The notes: generated by a model not told the origin, from the letters alone. A DNA stretch of 64,000 bases from Paraburkholderia gardini (GCF_907164575.1 NZ_CAJQYY010000002.1:124001-188000), one strand, 5' to 3'; shown: positions 1 through 8,801, counted from the first letter of the stretch. Numbers and translations: made by a program.

Positions 1-1338
1 AGTGTCTTCAACTGAAATCTGGATCTGCATGCGCTCGTCGTGCGTGCGTACGTAGATATGGCCACCGTCGGGCGTGAATTTGGCGGCGTTGCGAATCAGG
101 TTCCACAGCATCTGCTGCAGCCGTGCGCGATCGGCGAGCACGTAGTGATGTCGCGCGGTCTTTTCGACATGCACGTCCTGCTGCTTGACCTGGATTTCGC
201 TGCGCAAGAGTTCGAGCACGCCGTCGATCACGTCATGCACATCGACCGTCTCCAGCGAGAGTCGCAGCTTGCCGTTCGCCACACGCGTGAGATCGAGCAG
301 ATCGTCGATCAGCCGCGCTTCCAGTTCGACGTTGCGCAGGATCATCCGCAAGCCCGCCCGCGCGCTTTCCGGCAGATCCGGCATCAGTTCGAGCACGCGC
401 GCGCCGGCCAGCACCGGCGTGAGCGGCGTGCGCAACTCGTGCGAGAGCATCGCAAGAAAGCGGTCCTTCGCGCGGTTCGCTTCTTCGGCGGTCTGGCGGG
501 CGGCCTGCTCGGACGCAAGCAGAAGCTCGCGCTCCTCGATCGCCTCGCGTTGCGGATGGATGTCGGTGCAACTGCCGAACCACTTGCTCACGCCGCCATC
601 GGAATCCTGCACGGCCACGATGCGCGCGGCGAACCAGCGATATGCGCCGTCATGGCGACGGATGCGCAATTCGTGACGATAATCGGTCGCGCCGCTACGC
701 ACGGCTTTCAGCCACGTCTGGCGGATTTCCTCGCGGTCTTCCGGGTGCACGGCCTCGAGCCACGCAAGACCGTGTGACGCGGCTTCGCTCAGGCCCGTGT
801 ATTCGACCCACTGCTTCGAAAAGAAATCACAGTCGCCGTGTGCGTCGCAGGTCAGCACCAGGTGCGGCAACGCCTCCGAAAGCGTGCGGTAATGCTGCTC
901 GCGATCACGCAGCAACGCGGCTTCATCCGAGGCCTTTTGCAGACGCACCTGCGCCAGCACGCGGTCAACCGCTTCGGGCAGATAGTCAAGGTAATCGCCC
1001 GATTTCGGCACGACGTCCGACACGCCCGCGCGCAGCGCTTCGATGACACGCGATTCGTCGGTGAAGCCGGTCACGAGGATCGCTGGAATGCGAACACCCT
1101 CGGCTCGCAGACGGCGGAAGAAGTCGAGGCCCGTTTCCGCGCTGTCGAGCTGATAGTCGAGTACGAGCAGGTTCGGCGCTTCCCGCGCGATGGATTCACG
1201 CGCGCTACCGACTGTCGGGCACGTCGCCACACGGCACCCTGCCCGTTCGAGCGATTTGCGCGCGAGGCGCAGGATACCCTCGTCGTCATCGACGACGAGC
1301 ACGCTCGCGGGTTGATGGGGAATGGCGTCGTCGGTCAT
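1..1338 (-). CDS. REC-PAS-histidine kinase (partial, C-terminus outside window)
   Basis: Two-component protein, 446 residues visible, running off the left edge. Residues 10-130 are a receiver domain with an acidic cluster at D17-D19, phospho-acceptor D61 and conserved K112. Residues 145-265 form a PAS domain with its PAC tail, ending in a coiled stretch. The dimerisation and phosphotransfer helix follows with H300 in the motif SHELRTP, then the start of the HATPase domain with the N box around N417. The sequence stops at the G1 box (VEDT), so the ATP lid and G2 box lie outside. The start follows the preceding receiver gene by 64 bases on the same strand. Placing the receiver before the kinase suggests that the kinase is switched by phosphorylation from the upstream kinase. 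The signal sensed by the PAS domain cannot be read from sequence. Confidence 0.85.
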   Translation of the reverse strand, partial: MTDDAIPHQPASVLVVDDDEGILRLARKSLERAGCRVATCPTVGSARESIAREAPNLLVLDYQLDSAETGLDFFRRLRAEGVRIPAILVTGFTDESRVIEALRAGVSDVVPKSGDYLDYLPEAVDRVLAQVRLQKASDEAALLRDREQHYRTLSEALPHLVLTCDAHGDCDFFSKQWVEYTGLSEAASHGLAWLEAVHPEDREEIRQTWLKAVRSGATDYRHELRIRRHDGAYRWFAARIVAVQDSDGGVSKWFGSCTDIHPQREAIEERELLLASEQAARQTAEEANRAKDRFLAMLSHELRTPLTPVLAGARVLELMPDLPESARAGLRMILRNVELEARLIDDLLDLTRVANGKLRLSLETVDVHDVIDGVLELLRSEIQVKQQDVHVEKTARHHYVLADRARLQQMLWNLIRNAAKFTPDGGHIYVRTHDERMQIQISVEDT

Positions 1339-1402
1339 GCTGGCGTTTCGTGTGCGAATGCCCTTCTTGTGGTGGCGAGCCGCGGCAGGCAGCGCGCGCG
1401 AT

Positions 1403-1894
1403 TCATTGCGCCGGATGTTGCAACGACAGGCGCTGGCCCGGCGGCAGCTTGACGACCTGAAGGAAAAACCCGAGCCGCCGCACGGCTTCGATAAACGCAT
1501 CATATTCGACCGGCTTCGTGATGTAGACGTTGCATCCAAGCTCGTAGCAACGATCGATCTCACGCGGATCGTCGGTTGTCGTCAGCACGATGACAGGCAG
1601 CGCGGCAGTCGAAGGCGTTTCTTTCAGGCGGCGCAGCACTTCGAAACCATCGACGCGCGGCATCTTCAGATCGAGCAGCACGACAAAGTTCGCCAGATCG
1701 TCGCGAGACGGCAGGCCGGAAGCCATGGCTTCGGCAGGCGGTTCGCCGAAAAAATAGTCGAGCGCTTCCTGGCCGTCGGCAAACCGCATGAAGCCATTGG
1801 TCAGCCCGGCCCGGCGCAGGTTGCGCTCGACGAGCGTGGCGTGGCCGTCGTCATCCTCGATCAGGATGATGCCCACCGATTCCCCGTGTGACAT
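1403..1894 (-). CDS. CheY/Rcp1-like single-domain response regulator
   Basis: Stand-alone receiver of 163 residues. An acidic pocket (EDDD) near residue 13, phospho-acceptor D75 in LLDLKMP, a T-rich beta-4 end (LTTTDD) and K127-P128 are all present. There is no output domain. The long insertion between alpha-2 and beta-3 and the overall look match the Rcp1-type regulators that pair with phytochrome-like kinases. I chose the start at 1894 because GGAGG lies five bases upstream; an in-frame ATG at 1915 would add seven residues. The gene sits between a membrane kinase and a REC-PAS-kinase, so it probably shuttles phosphate or acts as a sink. An abnormal pure G/C tract lies just upstream. Confidence 0.88.
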   Translation of the reverse strand: MSHGESVGIILIEDDDGHATLVERNLRRAGLTNGFMRFADGQEALDYFFGEPPAEAMASGLPSRDDLANFVVLLDLKMPRVDGFEVLRRLKETPSTAALPVIVLTTTDDPREIDRCYELGCNVYITKPVEYDAFIEAVRRLGFFLQVVKLPPGQRLSLQHPAQ

Positions 1895-1929
1895 GTTTCC
1901 CTCCGTTGTCGCCATCCGTTCCGTGGATT

Positions 1930-1996
1930 GGGGGGGGGGGGGGGGCGCGCGCCCCCCGCGGGGCGCGCCGCGGCCCCCCCCCCCCCCCCCCCCCCC
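1930..1996. repeat. Pure G/C tract: 16 G, GC-rich palindrome, 23 C
   Basis: Sixty-seven consecutive bases contain no A or T. A run of 16 G (1930-1945) is followed by a self-complementary core and a run of 23 C (1974-1996), so the whole tract can fold into one long hairpin. It lies between the stop of the membrane kinase and the start of the receiver gene and interrupts no reading frame. Two readings are possible: a poly-G sequencing or assembly artefact at a join, or a real hyperstable hairpin that would block transcription between two genes expected to be co-transcribed. Nothing else in the window resembles it. Confidence 0.9.
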
Positions 1997-2002
1997 ACTT
2001 CG

Positions 2003-3613
2003 TCATACGTTTCGCGCGGGTTGCTCCGGCAGCGCGACAAAGAACGTCGAGCCGGCGCCTTCCGTCGATTCGACCCACACCCGCCCACCGTGACGCTCGA
2101 CGCTTCGTCGTACGAGCGCGAGGCCGATGCCCTCGCCTGTCGCGATGTCTCCGTGCAGCCGCTGAAACGCGTGAAATACTTTCGATATGTAAGCCGACGG
2201 AATACCAAGCCCATTGTCGCGCACATAGAAGGTGCGTGTGCGGTTGACGGGTACCGATGCCGCCGCTGTGTCGGGTTCGAGCGCGCCGACTTCGATGCGC
2301 CCCGGCCGCGCCGGATCGAGATAGTTGAGCGCGTTGCCGATCAGGTTGGTGAAAATCTGCTCGATCGCGGCCGGATCGCCCCACACCGAAGGCAATTCGC
2401 GCACGCTCACAACGGCCGCGCGTTCGCGCACGGCGCCCTGCAACGCATCGACGACCCGCGCTACCACCCGCCCGACACTCACACGCTGCAGATGATATTC
2501 GAGTCGACCGGCACGCGAGATCGTCAGCAACGCCTCGATGATGGCCGCGGCGCGCGTGACGGAAATGCGCAGGAACTGCAACGATTCGCGCATGTCGCCG
2601 TCGAGCACCGCAGCGAGACGCTGTTGTTCGTGCGCGGGCAGGTTCGCCGATTCGACGGTGGCACGCAGGTCGTCGCACGAAACCTGCAACTCCTTCGAGA
2701 AACCCTGCAGGTTGACGAGCGGCGAGCGCAGATCGTGCGATACGCTGTAGATGAACATCTCGTTGTCCTGCGTGCCCTGCCGCAATTCTTCGTTGACGCG
2801 TACCAGTTCGGCCGCGCGTGCGTGCAGCTTCGCCTTGAGCGTCGCATGTTCGCTCTCGACCGCGCGCAGCCGCGCGCCGGTCTGGTGCAGAACGGCGTCG
2901 AGTGCTGAAATTTCGTCGCGGCCCGGCAGCGGTTCGGCTAGCGGCCGGCCATTGCCAAGGCGCTGCGCGTTGTCCGTCAGCACGGCGACCCGCCGGCCGA
3001 AATGGCGCGCGACGACGAGCGCCGTGATCGCCCAGATCAGCATCGAGCCGACGATGGCGCCGATCAGCGTGGACTGCTGGCGCCTGCGGTTTTCCGCGAG
3101 CGCGGCGCGACGCGCGACGTCGCGCGCCGATTCCGCCGCGATCAGCGCGTCCAGGCGGTCACGAAACACAGCGATCGGAGCCGGTATGTCCTCGCGCTCC
3201 GCGACGGCCAGCGCGCTCACGTCGCGTTTGCCACGCAGCGCGTGCCCGATCGCGTCGGCATGAGCGTGCCAGGTGTCGAGCGCGGCGCGCATTTCGCGCA
3301 CGCGCTGGCGCTCTGGGGGACTTTCGGCGACAAGATGGTCGAGTTGTGCGAGCCGGCTGGTGAGATCGGCCCAGACGGCGTTGCTGCCGATCAACGACGC
3401 ATCGCCCGCGACGAGCGCCGTGCGAACGCGCACCACCTCGCCCAGCAACGGGTCCATCAGGGACGAAGCCCGGTACAGGATCTGCGCGCTGCCCACAACC
3501 GATTGCGCGGCATCGGCCGTCTGCGCCTGCGTGTTGAAGACGGCGCCGAGCAGCGCCAGTTCGATGGCGCCCGGAACCGCGATCAGCAACAGGCCTTTGG
3601 TATACAGGTTCAT
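2003..3613 (-). CDS. Membrane sensor histidine kinase, CHASE3-like sensor plus HAMP
   Basis: Kinase of 536 residues. A first membrane segment lies at about 6-27, a mostly helical periplasmic region at 30-180 that looks like a CHASE3 sensor, and a second membrane segment at 183-203. A HAMP-like linker and coiled coil follow (205-280). The phospho-acceptor is H293 in SHDLRSP, followed by the N box (N427), the G1 box DNGLG (466-470) and the G2 box GEGIGLAL (493-500). The start at 3613 places the first membrane helix at the N-terminus; an upstream in-frame ATG at 3736 would add 41 charged residues and is less likely. The kinase lacks its own receiver, so its natural partners are the receiver and REC-PAS-kinase encoded next. 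Confidence 0.85.
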   Translation of the reverse strand: MNLYTKGLLLIAVPGAIELALLGAVFNTQAQTADAAQSVVGSAQILYRASSLMDPLLGEVVRVRTALVAGDASLIGSNAVWADLTSRLAQLDHLVAESPPERQRVREMRAALDTWHAHADAIGHALRGKRDVSALAVAEREDIPAPIAVFRDRLDALIAAESARDVARRAALAENRRRQQSTLIGAIVGSMLIWAITALVVARHFGRRVAVLTDNAQRLGNGRPLAEPLPGRDEISALDAVLHQTGARLRAVESEHATLKAKLHARAAELVRVNEELRQGTQDNEMFIYSVSHDLRSPLVNLQGFSKELQVSCDDLRATVESANLPAHEQQRLAAVLDGDMRESLQFLRISVTRAAAIIEALLTISRAGRLEYHLQRVSVGRVVARVVDALQGAVRERAAVVSVRELPSVWGDPAAIEQIFTNLIGNALNYLDPARPGRIEVGALEPDTAAASVPVNRTRTFYVRDNGLGIPSAYISKVFHAFQRLHGDIATGEGIGLALVRRSVERHGGRVWVESTEGAGSTFFVALPEQPARNV

Positions 3614-4031
3614 GAATGTCCGGCAGTCCAGAGCGTCGCGGCGACCTGCCATCGGGTCTTGCCTTGTGATCGAACCGCGCCGCCGTGTTGCGATGTCATG
3701 CGCAGGCGAACCCCGCTCATGTTTTCGCGCAGGCACGGACTGAAGATAAAGGGCCGGGCCATTATGACCCGAATCCGCAATATTTCAACGCAACGTGGAG
3801 ATGGGCTGCCCCACATAAAAATGCCTTTTTTATGGGTGCCGGAGTCACCAGCGCGGCGGCTGAGTCTATTATGGTGTTAGATGTTCGGAGATGCGAAAGC
3901 GCGCGGCGAGCAGATACGGCATGAATCGTGCGGGTGGAGTGATAGAGACGAACCGTCGAATCACCGTGAATCCGGCATCTTCGTATGCTATAAAAGATCG
4001 ACGTGCGGCGCGCGAAGCCGGGAGTGGTCGC
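3614..4031. other. 418-base intergenic region with promoter for the rightward gene
   Basis: No gene is supported here. The right part holds an extended -10 promoter (TGC TATAAA at 3986-3994) and a GGAG ribosome site at 4021 for the gene starting at 4032. An AT-rich inverted repeat (CATAAAAA at 3814-3821 with TTTTTATG at 3827-3834) lies in the middle. The left part should contain the promoter of the leftward kinase operon, but I see no convincing hexamers. Confidence 0.5.
3986..3994 (+). promoter_or_regulatory. Extended -10 promoter element
   Basis: TGC followed directly by TATAAA is a good extended -10 element. It predicts a transcript start near 4001, 31 bases before the ATG at 4032. No clear -35 hexamer is needed with a TGn motif. 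Confidence 0.5.
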
Positions 4032-4529
4032 ATGAGGACGCTGCGTTTCTTGCAATTCTTTTTCAGGCGAATTTTTATGTCCTTCCCGAAAAAGCGCAGG
4101 CGCGCGAAGACGGACGGCGATGAGTCGTTCCTCGCGGTGCTGCGGCATTTCAAGCCGTTCGGCCAGCTCGACACCAAGATCGCGCGGGCCCGTGCGCAGG
4201 ACGAACCCGTGCTCTACGCTCATGTCCTCCCGGGGCTCGACGTGCTGTTGTGCAGCGTGCGCGGCGCCCACCCCCCTTATCCGGATGTAGCCGAGCTGCG
4301 TCGGCGCTGTATCGAATCGATTGCGAATGCGCTGGAGCAGCCGCTCGACGGACTCGAAAACGGCGGCTACTGGTACGAGGCGAACGGCTTCGGTTTTCTG
4401 GTGTTCGCGAGCCGGGCACGTGCGCGCATCCTGCCCGAGTTCGGTGCGGCGAAAGCCGCCGCCGGTGCACGCCGCGGCGTACGCAGGCAGGATGCAGCGG
4501 GCGATGCCGCCCCGCGCTCGCTTCGCTAG
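4032..4529 (+). CDS. Uncharacterised small protein
   Basis: Protein of 165 residues that I do not recognise. The N-terminus is short, hydrophobic and basic, followed by a Lys/Arg patch and a mixed alpha/beta-looking core with the conserved-looking stretch ENGGYWYEANGFGF near residues 116-129. The C-terminal tail is Ala/Arg-rich and probably disordered. I chose the start at 4032 because GGAG sits seven bases upstream and an extended -10 promoter lies at 3986-3994; a second ATG at 4077 has a weaker ribosome site and would give 150 residues. The gene stands alone: it has its own promoter and is followed by a strong terminator, so it is a single-gene transcript. There is no signal peptide or clear membrane span. 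Confidence 0.6.
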   Translation: MRTLRFLQFFFRRIFMSFPKKRRRAKTDGDESFLAVLRHFKPFGQLDTKIARARAQDEPVLYAHVLPGLDVLLCSVRGAHPPYPDVAELRRRCIESIANALEQPLDGLENGGYWYEANGFGFLVFASRARARILPEFGAAKAAAGARRGVRRQDAAGDAAPRSLR

Positions 4530-4557
4530 CGCTTCGGTTCAAATCCAGTTATTTCAG

Positions 4558-4594
4558 AACGACAGTGGGGCGACAACGCCCCACTGTCGTTTTG
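4558..4594 (+). terminator. Rho-independent terminator
   Basis: A perfect 15-base stem (4558-4572 with 4577-4591) closes a four-base loop ACAA and runs into TTT. It lies 29 bases after the stop of the uncharacterised gene and before the end of the convergent AsmA-like gene. Confidence 0.9.
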
Positions 4595-4658
4595 CCATGG
4601 GCACCTGCCGGCTGTTTGCGCCGGCACGTCGCGCCGCGCGACGATCGCGGCACTCAAC

Positions 4659-7094
4659 TCAACTCCCCTTGTATTGCGCCGCGCTGGCGGGCGACATCCG
4701 CATGGCGGGCGTCGACGATGCGGGCGCGGGCGGCGCAGGAAGACGCGCTCCGTTTGCCTCCGAGGCTGCCGCGTCCACGCCGCGCGGCGTCCGCATCTTC
4801 TGGCCGGGCGGCGGCGCGTCCGGACGCGCGCGCATCTGCGCGAGCAGGTCGTTGCACGGAAGCGCCTTATTGTTGCTCGGCGCAATCAACGGAATCAGCG
4901 CGGCGAACGGGTTGAGCAGACCGAGGCCGATCATCGCGCCGCCACGCACCGCGAGCGCCGTCGCGTTCACGCCGACGTGCGGATTCCTGAACGTACCCTT
5001 CACGTACAGCGGCGAGCGCAGCGAGAAGACGCGGAAACCCTTCGTGTGCGGATGGATGTTGAGGTCCATCGCCTCGTCCTTCAGGTTGATGGTGCCGTCC
5101 ATGTTGATCACGGCATCGTCGGTATCGAGCGCGAACACTTTCGAGTCGAGTACGCCGTTCGTCACGACAAAATCCGCCGCCGCGCAATTGATCTTCACGT
5201 CCCGCCTGCCGAAGAGCTTCTCATAGACGACATTCGCCACGTTCAACCCGGCCGCTTCCATATAGAGGCGGCTCACGGTGCCATCGGTGATCAGCGCCTT
5301 CACTTCGCCGTTCGACGTCGCCGCAAGCGCCGCGGGCGAATTGCCGGTTGCCGAGAGCGCAGCGTCGCCGTTCACTTCGCCCAGCGCGCTCTGCATCGTC
5401 TTCACGGTCGGGAACAGTTGCTTCAGCTTCAGATGCCGCGCCTGCGATGCCACGCGGCCCTTCAGCGGCGTCGTGCTGCCGTCGAGGTGAATCTCCGAAT
5501 CGAGCGTGCCGCCCGCCACGCCGAACCTGAGCGGCTCAAGCGCAAGCACCCCTTCCTTCATCACGACGTGCGTGTAGAGATCGGTAATCGGCAGGCTCGG
5601 GTCCTTGATGATGCGACGGCCGGTGAACTTCACGTCGGCATCGATCGCCTTCCAGCGATCCGTGCGGAATTCCTCCACGGGCAACACCTTGCCGGACGGC
5701 TGGTCGGGCGCGGCGCCGCGCTTTGCCTTGCTCGCGTTCGAATCGGCGCCGATGATCGGCGCGAGATCCTTGAACTGCAACACGTTCGACACAAGTACGC
5801 CCTGCAGCAGCGGACGCGGCTTCTGCGCGTAGTAAGTCATCGAGCCGTTCAGATCGCTGCCGCCCACCCGGCCGGTGAAATTCCCGTATTTGAAAACGCT
5901 GCCGTCGGGCTTGAACTGCCCGGTCAGGTGCCCTTCCGTGGCGTATGGCGGCGTGTCGGGGAGCGTGACCCCTGTGAGCGGATACAGGTGCGCCATGCTC
6001 GCGCCCTGCAACCAGAGCCGCAGGTCGAGCGCCGCGAGGTGGACCGGATCGGTCACCGTGCCGACAACCGCGATACGCGTATCGCCGACCCGTACGTCGG
6101 CCTGCACGGGAAACGGACGCGTCGTGTCCTGCACGGCAAGCACGCCGCCGACCTTCCCGCTGCCCGAAAGCGACGTCGCGTTATAGGTGCCCTTGAGCGT
6201 CCAGCCAATGCCATACGTCGGCGCGGTCCGTTCTGAACCCGTCGTGGCCGGCACGCTGGCACCGGACGTGGAGGCGACGGCCGCCGCACTGGATGCCACC
6301 GGCGTGGCGGACGCGCCGGACGCCGTCGTCACCGATGCGCCAGACACGCCAGCAGGCTCCGATGCCGCTGATGCCGCCGCCGAAGCCGCTGATGCCGCGG
6401 CCGCAGCCGAAGCCGCATCCACCTGCTTCACGAGCTTGCTGGCGCCCTGCTTGCCGACCACCTGCGCCGACGCATTACGTGACGCCTCTTCCTGTGCCTT
6501 CATGACGTCGCCGATTGGAATCGCCTGCCCGAGCGTATCGATGACCATCTTCACGTCGGCCTTCTTCTGCTGGTCGGAATACGCGATATTGCCTTTGGCG
6601 AACTGGATATCGTGCAGTTCGAGCTTCCATTCCGACGGGCTCGCAGACGAGGCAATCTTGAACGTCCAGTTATTGCGGCCGTCGAGAAGCCGTTCCAGAT
6701 CGACGGAAGGATTCACGAGATTGATCGCGGGAATGACGATGTCGTGCGCGAGCAGCGGCAGGACCTTGATCTGAAAATCGATTTCATCGAGCGTCGCGAA
6801 GTGCGGCTGCTTCGACCAGTCGGGATTGCCGACCGTGATGTTTTCAGCGGAAAGACGCGGCCAGGGCACCCACGCGCGCCAGCCCATCTCGCCGACCGGA
6901 TGGCGCCAGCCCACCTTGAGATCGCCCTCGATGGCAAACGGGCGGCCGATTGCCTCGCTGACCTTGTCGTTGATATACGGGCGCGCGCGGTTCCAGTCGA
7001 ACGTCAGGATAAAAATCACCAGCGCCGCCACAAGCACGACGAGTATCGCCAGCACCCATGCGAAGATTTTTCCGGTCCGTCGAGATACCGCCAT
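4659..7094 (-). CDS. AsmA family protein
   Basis: Large envelope protein of 811 residues. A single N-terminal membrane helix (about 10-32) is followed by an AsmA N-terminal domain and, at the far end, the AsmA-2-like C-terminal region with repeated beta-strand segments (for example the MDGTINLKDEAMDLNIHPHTKG area). Proteins of this family are anchored in the inner membrane and project a beta-rich groove into the periplasm; they are implicated in lipid movement and outer-membrane assembly. An Ala/Ser-rich linker at about residues 220-290 is encoded by repetitive GCC/GCT codons and is unusual in length. The start at 7094 is supported by GGAAGGGA upstream; an ATG at 7136 would put hydrophilic residues before the membrane helix. 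It is transcribed divergently from fetA. Confidence 0.85.
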   Translation of the reverse strand: MAVSRRTGKIFAWVLAILVVLVAALVIFILTFDWNRARPYINDKVSEAIGRPFAIEGDLKVGWRHPVGEMGWRAWVPWPRLSAENITVGNPDWSKQPHFATLDEIDFQIKVLPLLAHDIVIPAINLVNPSVDLERLLDGRNNWTFKIASSASPSEWKLELHDIQFAKGNIAYSDQQKKADVKMVIDTLGQAIPIGDVMKAQEEASRNASAQVVGKQGASKLVKQVDAASAAAAASAASAAASAASEPAGVSGASVTTASGASATPVASSAAAVASTSGASVPATTGSERTAPTYGIGWTLKGTYNATSLSGSGKVGGVLAVQDTTRPFPVQADVRVGDTRIAVVGTVTDPVHLAALDLRLWLQGASMAHLYPLTGVTLPDTPPYATEGHLTGQFKPDGSVFKYGNFTGRVGGSDLNGSMTYYAQKPRPLLQGVLVSNVLQFKDLAPIIGADSNASKAKRGAAPDQPSGKVLPVEEFRTDRWKAIDADVKFTGRRIIKDPSLPITDLYTHVVMKEGVLALEPLRFGVAGGTLDSEIHLDGSTTPLKGRVASQARHLKLKQLFPTVKTMQSALGEVNGDAALSATGNSPAALAATSNGEVKALITDGTVSRLYMEAAGLNVANVVYEKLFGRRDVKINCAAADFVVTNGVLDSKVFALDTDDAVINMDGTINLKDEAMDLNIHPHTKGFRVFSLRSPLYVKGTFRNPHVGVNATALAVRGGAMIGLGLLNPFAALIPLIAPSNNKALPCNDLLAQMRARPDAPPPGQKMRTPRGVDAAASEANGARLPAPPAPASSTPAMRMSPASAAQYKGS

Positions 7095-7196
7095 GAGGAT
7101 TCCCTTCCATTTTTCTTTATCGATGGCGCAGCACACGCCGTGCCCGCCCTGCTGCGTCTATCATGACGCACTGCCACACACCCCGCCCGAAACACC

Positions 7197-7928
7197 ATGA
7201 CGGACATTCCGATCGTCGAGGCCTTCGACCTGTGCCGCCGCGATGCAGAGCGCGGCCAGGTGCTGCTCCAGCCGGCCTCGTTTTCACTCCACGACGGCGA
7301 CCGCGTCGCCGTCACCGGTCCGTCCGGCTCAGGCAAGAGCGTGTTACTGCGTGCGCTTGCCCTGCTCGATCCGCTCGATGCAGGCCGCATCGAATGGCAT
7401 GGCAAACCTGTTTCACGGATCACGATGACGCACTACCGGCGCAACATCGCGTATATCCGGCAGCGACCCGCCGTTCTCGAAGGCACGGTCGAGGACAACC
7501 TGCGCTATCCGTACACATTGCACGCGTATCGCGACGTGCGATTCGATCGCGAACGCGCGCGTTCGTTCGCGGAACGGGCGGGCCGCGGCGACGATTTTCT
7601 CGACAAATCCGCGAGCGAGCTGTCCGGCGGCGAGGCGCAGATCACCGCGCTCATCCGCGTGCTGCAACTCGCGCCCGAGGTGCTGCTGCTCGACGAGCCG
7701 ACCGCGTCGCTCGACCCCGAGTCCTCGCATGCGATCGAAGCGCTCGTCAAGACGTGGCTCGATTCGGCCGATGCGCGGCGTGCTTCGGTGTGGGTCTCGC
7801 ACGACCCGGCCCAGGCGGCGCGCGTGAGCGACCGTCATCTCACGATGCGTGCGGGTGTGCTGGACGAAGTCACCCGACCGGCTGCGCCGCCAGGCCCGCA
7901 GGACAACCAGCGGGAGGATACGCGATGA
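7197..7928 (+). CDS. fetA: Iron export ABC transporter ATP-binding protein FetA
   Basis: ATPase of 243 residues. Walker A (GPSGSGKS, about 41-48), signature SGGEAQ (about 142-147), Walker B LLLDEP (about 164-169) and the switch histidine in WVSHD are all present. Short length and a FetB-type partner identify the FetAB (YbbL-YbbM) family, linked in Escherichia coli to iron export and oxidative-stress resistance. The stop overlaps the start of the permease gene by four bases (ATGA), so the two are translationally coupled. The start at 7197 lacks a strong ribosome site. It lies divergent from the AsmA-like gene, with 102 bases between them. I see no obvious metal-regulator box in that gap. Confidence 0.85.
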   Translation: MTDIPIVEAFDLCRRDAERGQVLLQPASFSLHDGDRVAVTGPSGSGKSVLLRALALLDPLDAGRIEWHGKPVSRITMTHYRRNIAYIRQRPAVLEGTVEDNLRYPYTLHAYRDVRFDRERARSFAERAGRGDDFLDKSASELSGGEAQITALIRVLQLAPEVLLLDEPTASLDPESSHAIEALVKTWLDSADARRASVWVSHDPAQAARVSDRHLTMRAGVLDEVTRPAAPPGPQDNQREDTR

Positions 7929-8740
7929 GCCAGGGTCTGCAGAATCTGAGCCTGTGGGACGTCGGTATCGCGGCGCTCCTGATCGTCGTGAATGGCGCGG
8001 TATCGGTGGCGCTGAAGCTCGACCTCGAACGCAAGCTCGCCTGGGCAGCCGTTCGCACGATCGTCCAGCTTCTCGCGATCGGTTACGTGCTCGGCTGGGT
8101 GTTCGCATACGGCCACTGGTTCGTGGTCCTGCCGCTGATGATCCTGATGACGCTGATTGCCGGCTTCGCGGGTGCGCAGCGCGGGCTGCGCACTTACGCG
8201 GGACAACGCGCGGACAGCCTCGTGTCGATCTGGGTCAGTTCGTGGCTCGTTGCCGCGGTCGGGCTTTTCGTCGTGATCCGCATTCATCCGTGGTACGCGC
8301 CGCAATACGCGATTCCGATTCTCGGGATGATTCTCGGCAACACGCTGACCGGTGTCTCGCTTGGCATCGAACGCATGATGGAAGAGCTGACCGCGCGACG
8401 CGATCGCGTCGACATGGCGCTCGCGCTCGGCGCGACACGCTGGGAAGCGGCGCAAGGTCCCGCGCGGCAGGCGGTGCGGGCGGGCATGATTCCGACGCTC
8501 AACCAGATGGCTGTCGTCGGCGTGGTGAGTCTGCCCGGCATGATGACGGGCCAGGTGCTGGCGGGACAATCGCCGCTGCAGGCGGTGCGCTATCAGATCG
8601 TGATCATGTTCCTGATCGCGGCTTCATCGGCGCTCGGCACGGTGGGCGCGGTGCTGCTGACGTACCAGCGACTCTTTTCCGCCGAGCACCGGTTCCTCGC
8701 GTCGCGCCTCGTCGACCGCCCGGTGCGCGCGCGGCGCTGA
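7925..8740 (+). CDS. fetB: Iron export ABC transporter permease FetB
   Basis: Integral membrane protein of 271 residues with about seven hydrophobic segments. The family-typical cytoplasmic motif ALALGATRWEA (about 158-168) and the following region LNQMAVVGVVSLPGMMTGQ are visible and identify the UPF0014/FetB family. It pairs with the ATPase encoded immediately upstream with an ATGA overlap. A GC-rich hairpin at 8744-8765 follows the stop. The substrate (iron) is inferred from the family, not from residues that I can assign. Confidence 0.85.
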   Translation: MSQGLQNLSLWDVGIAALLIVVNGAVSVALKLDLERKLAWAAVRTIVQLLAIGYVLGWVFAYGHWFVVLPLMILMTLIAGFAGAQRGLRTYAGQRADSLVSIWVSSWLVAAVGLFVVIRIHPWYAPQYAIPILGMILGNTLTGVSLGIERMMEELTARRDRVDMALALGATRWEAAQGPARQAVRAGMIPTLNQMAVVGVVSLPGMMTGQVLAGQSPLQAVRYQIVIMFLIAASSALGTVGAVLLTYQRLFSAEHRFLASRLVDRPVRARR

Positions 8741-8743
8741 AAG

Positions 8744-8765
8744 CCCGTCGCCGTCAGGCGGCGGG
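8744..8765 (+). terminator. GC-rich hairpin after fetB
   Basis: A nine-base stem with one G-U pair (8744-8752 with 8757-8765) closes a GTCA loop four bases after the fetB stop. There is no clear T-run, so it may be a weak or Rho-assisted terminator. Confidence 0.4.
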
Positions 8766-8801
8766 TTCGGACTCGCGTCCGGTTCCGCCCGCGCGCCTGG
8801 A

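Noticed and set aside
1928..2908. Long Gly/Pro/Arg-rich reading frames crossing the G/C tract
   Set aside because: They exist only because G/C tracts lack stop codons, lie opposite the kinase gene, and have no ribosome site or family resemblance.
3814..3834. AT-rich inverted repeat as a terminator
   Set aside because: The stem has only A-T pairs apart from one C-G and would be too weak; no gene ends beside it.
6240..6450. Repetitive GCC/GCT codons in the AsmA-like gene as a possible mobile or regulatory repeat
   Set aside because: They encode a simple Ala/Ser linker in frame, with no defined unit or flanking duplications.
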